64,000 nt of DNA from Pascua guehoae (Eukaryota; Basidiomycota; Tremellomycetes; Trichosporonales; Trichosporonaceae), in the NCBI GenBank assembly GCA_001600415.1, contig BCJX01000002.1, positions 1,752,117 to 1,816,116 of the forward strand, in the 5' to 3' direction. The notes beneath the pieces were generated by a model that was given only the letters and a program-made list of their open reading frames with translations, searched no databases and had not been told where the DNA came from. Within the stretch, counting starts at the first letter, position 1. Each line of letters opens with the position of its first letter. This document shows, one piece after another, positions 35,724 to 44,749 of the stretch. The translations under genes and the position numbers were made by a program.

Positions 35724-38700
35724 CTAGGCCACAACCGGCGCGGCGGGCACGCTGGCAATCTGCTCGGTCGCGCCGTCGCAGGTGCGGACCGTGACGCTCC
35801 CGTCGGCGTTGCCAAAGTAGGCCGCCTTTGCCATGCCGCAAAAGAGGCCGACCTCGACGACGCCCGTAATGAGCTTGATGGCGACGAAGAGCTCGGCGGG
35901 CTTTTCCATCTGGGCCACGGGGAAAGTGGCGTCAATGATAAAGTTGCCATTGTCGCTGACGGCGGGGCCGGCCTTGGCCGAGCCGCCCATGCGGAGGTGC
36001 GGGGTGCCGCCGAGCTTGACGAGCGAGGCCATGACCTGGACATAGGCAAAGGGGACGACCTCGATGGGGATGCCCTGCTTCCACTGCGGGGTGAGCAAGA
36101 GCGCGAGTGCGAGTGGGCGAGCGCGAGCGGTATGCGGGGTCATGTGCTTGGGCGATGTGGGCGACCGCTACACTTGTACCGAGACGAAACAGCTCGTTGG
36201 ATGTACGGTGGCTAATCACAAGCCGCCTCGCTCATCCACAATAACACGAAACAGTTCTCGATGAGTGCGTTGGGGTCAAGTGGTATCGACTAGGCAAGCA
36301 GCCACGTCAATCCACGATAAGCCAAACGGCACTCGTTGGGCATGCTTCTCTCGTTGGTGCTGCCACTTCACGGTAGCAAGCACGACACAACCCAGTCACT
36401 TCATATCCACCAAACCCCAGAAGGCGGTACCCGTTCCAGAAGACCGTCCCCGTCCCAGAACCCGGAATCCAAAATCCCACCCCAACCCCCGCCGTCACTC
36501 CCAAGGCCACTCCCACTCACGTTGGTACCCAGCACAGACGAGTTCTTGCGGTAGTCGGCGACCATGACCCACGTGTCGGCCATGTCGGCGAGCACCTTTT
36601 CGCGCAGCTGGCACGCGCCGCCGCCCTTGATCGCATTCAGGTCGGCGTCCACCCTGGGTGTGAGCGAAAAGCGGGATTGTTGATGGGGGCGAGTCAAGGC
36701 TTGTGCTCCAGTCGAGCCTGCGTTGCTCCTATGCACATGTTGTGGCGCGCTACCATGTACACGGTGCTAGGAATCGAGCATTTTGGGGACCGCTTGGTTG
36801 CATGATATTCAAACCCGCGCCCCGCCCACGACGCCTGGCAGCTTGTGGCCATACTCCGATCCGCGCACATCTACCCGCGCCGGCTCTGTGACAATGTCGG
36901 CGACACGGGACCCGTGCAGGTCGTCACGGACCGTTACGGAACATGTTGGCAGGGCCCGTATGCCATAAGGTTGGGCATGCAACATCACCTACCCCTAAAC
37001 CCCTCCATGCCCCTCGCACCAAGCGCTCGGCACATCTCACAACCTTGCCAGGACCCCGCGTCACCAACTCATCTCAGCTCCCAGCTTCTGCTCCCAGCTT
37101 CCACTCTCATATCCCAGCACCCGTCCCAGCACCCGTCCGCAACCGTCCGCTTCCAGATCCCCGCGCCCAACCCCCACTTCCAGACCCCATCTGCAAAACC
37201 CATACTCACTCATCCGCACCGTCAATCGTCACGTCCAGGCGCGTGTACTGGTCGACATCGCCGAGCGCGAGTCCCGCGTCAATAATGAGCTGCTTGGACT
37301 GGAAGCCTGGGTGTTAGTTGTGTGTCTGGGGGTTGCGGAGCGTGTCCGGGCGGTCGAGGTAGGAGCGCGTGCTGCCGGTGGAGTCGGTGCAGCAGCTCCA
37401 ATGCTCCCAGTCTAGGCAGCCCAACAAGTCCAACCAGTCCAGGCAGTCCAGTGAGCCCAACCAGTCCAGCCAATCGACCAGCCCAACCAGTCCAGCCCAA
37501 CCAGTCCAGCCAGTCCAACCAACCCAACCCAACCAGTCAAACCAATCGGCCAGTCCACCAGTCAACCAGTCGGCCAGTCAACAAGTCAACCAGTCAACCA
37601 GCCCAACCCTCCAACCAGCCAACCACACCAACCCTCCAACCACTCAACCCAGTCCAACCCGTCAACCTAGCCTCCACCGCCCCAGACTAGGACACGCACC
37701 AGTGGGGAAGAAGATACGCCCCGCGTTGGCGGCCGCGCCCTGCTGCGCGATGCGGTCCACGACAAACGGGACGGTCGAGCCCGAGCCGATGCCGATGAGC
37801 TGTGTGTCAGTGGGTTACGTCGACATTGGACAGGGGCTGTGGTAGGTGATACTGCGTGATACTGGGCCGGTAGTGTGGTGGCAGTGGTAGTGGTAGTTGT
37901 TTGTGGCAGACATGACAGGGGTAGCGGTTGTGGCAGTGCGGCGGTGGCAGCGGCAGTGACAGTTGCAGTCACTCGCAGCGACAGCCCGCGTACCAACTCG
38001 CACCGTTCGTGACAGCAGGCAGAGATCCGGGTACCCAAGTAGCACAGCCATGAGAATGACAGACGCGCAAATACGTGAGAGTGACTTCCCCGTGACACTG
38101 ACACCACAATGCCACAGGCTGAAACGCAGGGCGGGCACGTGAGGACCGACAGCTCTGGGAAAAGAACAGGATGAGGCAGGAATGGAACTGTCAGGAATGG
38201 AATACCACACGACCTACATGCCCGACGTGCATGCCCCAGTGATCCCCGACAGCTTGGCCCGACGCCCGAACCCGAAGCCCGAAGGCACGCAACGCAAAGC
38301 AAATGCCAGGCAAAAAGTGTGTCCTGTGACCTTGTGGAATGGAGGCGATGAGGAGAGAGTGAGGAACAGGGGACAGGAGAGAGTGGTCAAATATGAAGGT
38401 GGTGGGAACCAAATAGTGGTATGGCGAGTTGCAACGCGTGGAATGTGGCCAAGCGCGAGCAAGTGTCGCGCAGTGCGTGCAGGGGGAAGCAAGAGGGCGG
38501 CAGGAATACCGCATGATAATGGGATCGAGACGAGCCACAGCACGTCCACATCCACCCGCCAGGCGCTGCCCCCCTCCCCCCATTCCCCACTGCCTCCCAC
38601 TCCCACTCGTCACTCGCTCCCCACCCAGATGTATAGCCCCCAACCCGTCCCTCATCTACCTCCACTCCACCTGCCACCGCGCCCCCTCCCTGCCCCCCGT

Positions 38701-38886
38701 GGCCGCCTCCCCCTGCCTGCGACGCCCACGCCCAGGACAAGCACCACGACAAGGACCAAGACCCGACCCGCAACACAACGCAACACGCAACACGACACCC
38801 ACCTTGTCCTTTGCGCCCACATGGCGGTCCACGGCGGCATACCCCGCAAGCCGCTTGGCGGCCTCGACCGCGTCGTTGGAAGCCAT
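35724..38886 (-). CDS. RKI1: ribose-5-phosphate isomerase A, with four long introns
   Basis: Five exons on the minus strand, 38803-38886, 37700-37799, 37210-37306, 36521-36653 and 35724-36083, join in phase to 257 residues. The enzyme interconverts ribose-5-phosphate and ribulose-5-phosphate in the pentose phosphate pathway in the cytosol. All family motifs appear in order across the exons: GIGSGSTV (phosphate-binding loop), [19 protein letters not shown] with the catalytic Glu/Lys, and WKQGIPIEV. The introns are 1003, 393, 556 and 437 nt, so only about a quarter of the gene is coding. Intron 2 is largely a CCAGTCCAACC-type repeat. The first exon starts [15 protein letters not shown], right for this short family. 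Each exon is recognisable by itself, which makes the long introns credible. Confidence 0.93.
37405..37680. repeat. CCAGTCCAACCAGT-type minisatellite inside RKI1 intron 2
   Basis: An irregular tandem array of CCAGTCCA, ACCAGTCA and CCAACCAG words, on the strand opposite to RKI1, fills most of the intron at 37307-37699. On the RKI1 strand it reads as TGGACTGG/TGGTTGG repeats. Confidence 0.9.
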
Positions 38887-40198
38887 CCTGCGCAAAAGGA
38901 GCGTCGGGCGAATCGTTGCGAGTTGGGGTGGGGTTGGGGGCTGGGGGTGTGGAGCAGAGCCGGGGTCCTGGTGTGGAGCAGAGAGAGCAGAAGGGTGCAA
39001 GCGTGCAAACGTGCAAGGGGGCAACAGTCGACAAGCTCGTCCTCGTCCTCGACCCGTTTGTGGGCTTTTGGAAATCTCTGCACAGGTCGAATCTGGGGCC
39101 GACCCGGGCGCTCCGATACCCCGGACATTCCTCACTTACGTAACATTGCCCCCTCTTTTTAGAACATGGGATGATGACGACATGTTTGGATTGTGGTCGT
39201 GGCAGCCAAAGTGTGTGGGGTGAAGAGTGGCGCTAGTGAGGCGTGCCTTTTTTGTGCACCGTTTGGGCCTAGAAGTGGCGACTGGGGCCGAAGGGGAGAG
39301 TGGATATTGCCGCACACATGGACCATGCCATGCGACCACCTAAGTGTCGACTAGAAAATGGCAGCAGGGGCCTGGGAACACGGGGACCCATGTGGACATG
39401 TGGGTGCGGCGTGTGATGCAATCACCATTGTGGAAATTCCAGAACACACACCACTCCCTGGGATCCGGGGGACAGGAACTGGGATGGAGCGCAGGGACGC
39501 TGGGCTCCACTGGTGGACTGGAGGGGTGGGGTAGTGACTAACTGGCTCGTACGAGTTCAGGCGGGACTGTGGTCAATGACGACGAGGACTGCGACTGTAA
39601 CTCTTCCAGCTTGGGTGGCGGCAGTCGGTCGGCCGCCGCCGCCGCGAGGATACTTGAAGCCAAGCACGACATGTGGAACGGCGTGGGGGCGGAATGTGTG
39701 CGTATACCGACATACCGATGGAGCCGTGGAGCGCGCACCGTTTCCCTGGTGCGGAATCCTGCGAGCCGCGTTTAAATTCTTCCCTGCGCGTCACTGATCT
39801 AGTGGAAAAAAATCAGACGGCGCTATGATACAGCTCAATACATGGGTGCTACGTACGCTACGTCCTAGGCTGCTAGCTCGCTCGGCTGCGTTTTAGACTC
39901 TGGCGCATGCCCCGGCGGGCTAGCGGGCTCATCTACAGTATACCGCGGCCTGTGCCGCGGTCTATTCCGCGCTCCATACCGCTCGTCTCCACGCCCGCTC
40001 GTGTCTTGTTGCCTCGGATGCAACGTCGCTTCTGCCGTGTGCTCGCCTCTGTTCTGCTCTGCCCCTCTCCAATGCTATGACTCGTTACGTCACGATACAC
40101 ACGGTACACACGCCGTCGTCGTCCGTACCACACACCTGGGACGCTCTATGCTTCCTCTGCCATCGTGCTCTCTATGCCAACACGCCGCCTGCCACCGA
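38887..40198. other. intergenic region upstream of RKI1
   Basis: This is 1.3 kb between the RKI1 start and the 3' end of the Gln/Ala-repeat gene, both on the minus strand. It probably contains the RKI1 promoter. A small inverted repeat with two CCGCGG words sits at 39945-39965. No gene supported. Confidence 0.5.
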
Positions 40199-42278
40199 CT
40201 AAGAAACCTCAGTCCACCCCTCGACGAGCGCGTCAACCGAGGGGTCACCCATACCCCCTTCGTCCACGTCCTGCACCGAGCCTGGAAACACATGCCCATG
40301 GGTTTGCTGGATTCCCTGGACATGCCCTTGCGGCTGTGATTCGGGCCACACGCCGACCTCACCACTGGCCCACATCCACGGCTCGCCCGTATCGCGCGGG
40401 AGGTGGCCGTTCCGCTGCAGGTGAGGCGGAAGCGTAAAGCGTTTGTGCGACGGCGCGACGTGGCCGAGGCGGAGGTTTGCCTTGGAGCCCGGTGACGATG
40501 CGGCCTGCTGGGCTGCCGGCGTAGCACGGAGCGCTGCTTGCTGAGCCGAAATCGAATCGAGGCGGCGGTACAGCTCATCCAGGCGGGCACTGCGCCACGT
40601 CGGCGTCCGCACCTCGAGCACCTTTTCCGCCTGCCCCTCGGCCCATCCGCCCTTGCCCGGTCGCGCCTCGGACGTCTGGGAGCGGAGCATTTCAATCCAG
40701 TGACTCCGCCGCCGCTCCGTCGCCGACAGCGGCTCGTCGTCCTCGCCCGCAGACGAGTACTCGGACGACATGTAGTCAATGTGCAGTGCCGCCGGCGGCA
40801 GGTGTTCAGTAAACTCGGGGTCCTGTGCCGCCTTTGCGCGTCGCTTTTGTTTCTGTCAATGTTAGTCTCCTCCTGGCGTTGGGGCTTGATAGAGCAGGGG
40901 TAAGATCTTGTCCAGGATGAAACATGGCGTGCACATCAAACAACAACTCACAAGGTCCTTGCGTGCCCATCGGCGTCGGTTTTTGATATACTTTTCGCGT
41001 TTCCGCGCCGCCTTTGGATCCACCTTGGCCAGGTAGGATTTTGCAAAGTTTTGAAAAGCGGTGCGCGCGGCATTCTTTTAAACGTTAGCACCGCGCCTGC
41101 CCGCGCCACGCGCCGAAAAACGGCGGCTTGGCAGAATCATAAAAAAAAGGGAGAAAAAACCTACATTGACAATCTCTTCCTCGAGGTCTTCTGTGGGGAC
41201 CTTTGTCCACGCCTGGAACGAGCGCGCTTCGGCAATAAAGATTGTGCATATGCGTTCGAGCCACTGTGTGTGTGTGTGTGTTAGTGCACGGTGATTGGCG
41301 GCAGTGCACACTGGGTGGAGTAGAGAGGCACAGGGTGCGCCGATCTCGGCTCCAATATTTTTCCCACCTCCATCCAACAAGCGTCAAACTCACAGTCGCG
41401 TTCATTGCGTCCCCTAACCCTGCCATCCAGTTGGGCACCCAGTAACCGCCGTCATGGGGCACCTCGGGACCACTGGGTGGCGGGAGCGGATCTTCGGCGC
41501 CGATATTCATTGCATAACGCATTTTCGTGCGAATGGCACGCGCGAGCTCGACGCGGCGGCCCTTTTCGACCCGCTTGCCCGTCTCGAGGTCGCGCTTGGG
41601 TGGTTTGCGCCGGCTGCTGGCGTCCTCGAGCGTGCGTTTGCGCGACGGCCCAGCCTGGGACCCCGGTGGAGGCGAAAGGATGGATTGTTGTGGTTGTTGT
41701 TGTTGTTGTTGCTGCTGCTGTTGTTGCTGTTGCTGTTGGTGGGGGACGTGGACCTGCATGTGGATGGGCGACTGCATGTGTTGGTGGACGCCTTGATGTT
41801 GATGTTGGACGGCGACAGGCTGGTGGAGACCGGTCGATTGGACATGTTGCTGTGCCGCTTGCTGCGCCACTTGATGTGCCGCCTGTGCCTGTGCCGCTTG
41901 TGCTGCTTGTGCTTGTGCTTGAGCCTGCGCTTGTGCTTGTGCTTGCGCCTGGGCTTGGGCTTGCGCCTGAGCCTGCGCCTGGGCTTGCGCTTGCGCTTGC
42001 ACTTGTGCCTGCGCGTGGACGGCCGCTTGTTGCTGCTGGGGTGGAGGATATTGTGCAAAGGGAAAGGCAGTGAGCGGGAGCAGGTCGTTGCCTTCAAGCC
42101 CAACATCGGCCGGATCTACACCCATGGCGCGCAGGGCGCGGCGTAGACGGACGACTTCAGACTTGAGCTGGTCGATGGTCCAGCCGTCGAGCGACGCCGT
42201 TGACAGGTCGTCGTCTGGGTCGACGGGCTGGAGGTGCGCCAGGGCGCTAATGAACGAGGCAGTATGGTCTTCGTCCAT
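40199..42278 (-). CDS. fungal protein of unknown function with Gln/Ala repeats
   Basis: Exons 41394-42278, 41165-41263, 40952-41074 and 40199-40852 join in phase to 586 residues. After an N-terminal acidic helix (LKSEVVRLRRALRAMG) comes a long alternating Gln-Ala run (about residues 88-130, encoded 41883-42025) and a polyglutamine tract (encoded 41684-41737). The conserved-looking part is in exons 1-3: a basic region, YWVPNWMAGLGDAMNAT, then WLERICTIFIAEARSF and a Lys/Arg-rich segment ending NRRRWARKDL. Exon 4 contains IDYMSSEYSS. A nuclear, possibly chromatin- or transcription-related role would fit the basic patches and Q-rich regions, but this is a guess. The acceptor of intron 1 is the end of a (CA)n run preceded by CTAAC. 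Confidence 0.75.
41684..42025 (-). repeat. coding repeats: polyglutamine and (Gln-Ala)n
   Basis: CAA/CAG codons at 41684-41737 encode about 15-18 Gln. The stretch 41883-42025 encodes about 20 Gln-Ala pairs, using alternating CAA/CAG and GCG/GCC codons. Both lie inside exon 1 of the 40199-42278 gene. Confidence 0.9.
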
Positions 42279-42944
42279 TTCGGGTTACATTCGGGAGTGG
42301 TGTGGGAGGGTAGGCCAGGTGGCGAGAACAAGAGGTTGAGAGGCGGTGGTGATGATGAAGAGTTGGAGGTGGGAAGCGAGAAATGTAAAAGTGGATGACA
42401 ATTACGCTGCGGTGTGGGGTGGGAGGCGAACTGGTAGGTCGAGCTGGGTATCAAGTGCGCGAGAGCGTGGTGACGACCATGAAGTCGTGGTAATGGACAG
42501 TGGAGTGCAGTGAGTCGTGCTCTGTGGCGCTGGGCCTACCCATTCCATTCCCCCCTGGCCAGTGGCGAATACACGGACATGCAAGGGATCTCCGGGTGAG
42601 GATTGTGAAAAAAGTCATTATAATCCACCAAGGCCCTCTGCTCGCACGCCCGTTTTGCCCCAGTTGGCCAGTCGTCTACGCGCACGACGCGTCACTTTAG
42701 AGTCTAGAGTAGAACTCGGGTGCTTGTTAAGTAAGGGCCAAACGAGGTGGGCTTCGGTTTCATCCACTCAACTCTACTTTCTCTCTCCTCATCTCATCTC
42801 ATCTCATCTTCTTCTCCTTGCTCACCACCAACCTAAGGTTCGACACCACTACCAACCGTTGATTTATACCCCCGTCTCCGACCACACCCACCACCACCCC
42901 ACCTCCGACCTCCCCGCCCACACCACCCAGCTCTACCCATCATC
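42279..42944. other. divergent promoter region
   Basis: This is 666 bases between the Gln/Ala-repeat gene (-) and the CHY gene (+). It includes a (CTCAT)n-like pyrimidine stretch at 42778-42820 that probably lies in the CHY promoter or 5' UTR. Confidence 0.55.
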
Positions 42945-43959
42945 ATGTGGTCCGTGCCTTCTTGTCCCGCCCCTTCCCCGCCCTCGCCTCTATCGTGTCC
43001 GCGTGGCCGCGTGTCAGCGTGTCTCGGACCGCACCCCCCTCCCGATACGTCCATTACCCCCACACATCGACGCTACAGTCTACGACGGACAGCATGCTGA
43101 CGCCGCAGCAAGCACATCTTGAATGCCCAGGTCGCCATCCGCGCGCCCTGCTGCCAAAAGTGGTTTGACGTGAGCTGTCGGTATGACGACCTCAGCTGAC
43201 GACAGTGCCCCGAATGCCATGCCGAGCGGTCGGACCACCAGCTGCGCAGGACGATGGAGATGGTGTTTATGTGTAAAAAGGTGCGTGGGCCGAGGGCGAA
43301 GAGGAGGGGAGGGGGTCAGAAGGAAGGGTATGGAAGAGGGGACAAGGGAGGTGGGGACGAGTGCCAGTCGGGGCGGGAGGCTGGGAGAGGCGGAGGAGCA
43401 CGTAGTTCCAGGGGACCAGGAAGGGGTAGGGGAGGTCGAGGGCAGAGAAGGTTGAAAGGGGGACGAAAGAGGCAGAGGGCTAGAGAGTGGTAGCAAAGGA
43501 GAGGCTTCGAGCGGCGGCGGGGGCATTCCACCCACCTATCTCGCAGCCAACCCCTCGTCATCACTCACCGAGCCCCACGCTACCCAGCTGTTCCGACTAC
43601 ATGCTGACACCTCAGTGCAAGAAGGCGTTCCGCAAGGACATGACCGAGTACGAAGAGGCAGACGAGTACTGCCCACACTGCGACAACCAGTATGTGAGTC
43701 GGCTTGGGCTTGGGCTTGGGCTTAGGACGCCACAGTGCGCGTCGGCTGGCTTGCGTTGGGCATGTCGCGACGCCGGGGTGCTGTTTTAATGCCTCGTCGG
43801 GTCTCGCTCGACCACTCCCCAGCACATCACAGCTTCGGATCTGCGCTTTGCGTCTGCCTGTGCCATCTGTCGAACGCAGGACGTTACATTGAGCGCTCTC
43901 CCAAAGATGAGCAGGGCCACTCCCAGCTTCCCCCCCCCCCCCCCCCCCCCCGGCCCCTT

Positions 43960-44009
<50 letters not shown>

Positions 44010-44210
44010 CGGCTCCACCACCCTAACCCCCAGGTCATCGAGGCCAAGGAGCCCAAAGCCATGCTCGGCGTCGAGGGCGAAGACGCGCGCATCGACAACC
44101 GCATGCTAAAGGACGAGCGCGCAAAGGAGCGCGCCGGACGCAGCCTCTTTGACATTGACGTCACGGACAAGCTTGACGTGCAGCAGCGCCAGCAGCAGCA
44201 GTGGCAGTAG
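42945..44210 (+). CDS. CHY zinc-finger protein with a 5-nt first coding exon
   Basis: Exons 42945-42949, 43109-43169, 43206-43280, 43616-43693 and 44034-44210 give 131 residues. The first exon encodes only ATG-TG; splicing to C-AAG creates MCKHILNAQ, which I recall as the start of homologous basidiomycete proteins. Conserved Cys/His pairs follow: PCCQKWFDCPECHAE, CKKCKKAF and YCPHCDNQ, giving several zinc sites. CHY fingers occur in yeast Hot13, which helps mitochondrial import of small Tim proteins, and in plant RCHY1-type proteins; the role of this short form is unknown. Introns are 159, 36, 335 and 340 nt. The last contains 22 and 47 consecutive C residues before its acceptor. The C-terminus ends in a short Gln run. 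Confidence 0.8.
43930..44007 (+). repeat. two C homopolymers (22 and 47 nt) inside an intron
   Basis: C-only runs at 43930-43951 and 43961-44007, separated by GGCCCCTTT, end 26 bases before the acceptor of the last CHY intron. Exact length may be affected by sequencing. Confidence 0.9.
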
Positions 44211-44749
44211 GCGTGGCGTGAGCGCGCGCAAGCGTGCGAGGTGCGGGCGGAGCGGCGGAGGGCTCTGCGGTGTCCCATCCAGGGTTGGAGCACGCAGGTG
44301 GGCGAGGGAGACGAGGGCGGCAGGGGAACGAGTGTGTGTGACGGGCTCGACGGGCGTGCCTAGAGAGCTGTGGAAGTGCGGACACGCGGGGTCGAGTCTC
44401 AATTCACCTGCCTCTGCAGTGTGCGTTCCAGCGCAGGCTGCTGCTACCTCCCCCTCTCATCGTCAATCACCCGCATCTCGCCTCGCGTCAATACCACCCT
44501 CCGAGCGGACAAGTGGACCAGTGTTGCATGATGGTGTACCTGTACAATGCATGTCGTAATCTTACTCTACGATCCGGTGCTGATGCTGATGCCAATGCCA
44601 AAGTCTCCAAGTAGTTCAAGTTATGCTTCCTCCCCCCATCTCCAACTCCCATCTCTGTCTTATCTCCATCCTATCTCCAGTCTCCCATCTCCATCCCCCA
44701 TCTCCTCGGTCAATCTCCTCGCACCGTTGCTTTTCCAACCCGGGCTCGC
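44211..44749. other. convergent intergenic region
   Basis: This is 539 bases between the CHY and MDM34 stop codons. The segment 44625-44705 repeats CCCATCTCC-like words. No gene supported. Confidence 0.55.

Noticed and set aside
33252..39000. a sugar-catabolism gene cluster (SDR plus RKI1)
   Set aside because: Only two genes, 1.2 kb apart with separate promoters; no transporter, kinase or regulator of sugar use lies beside them.
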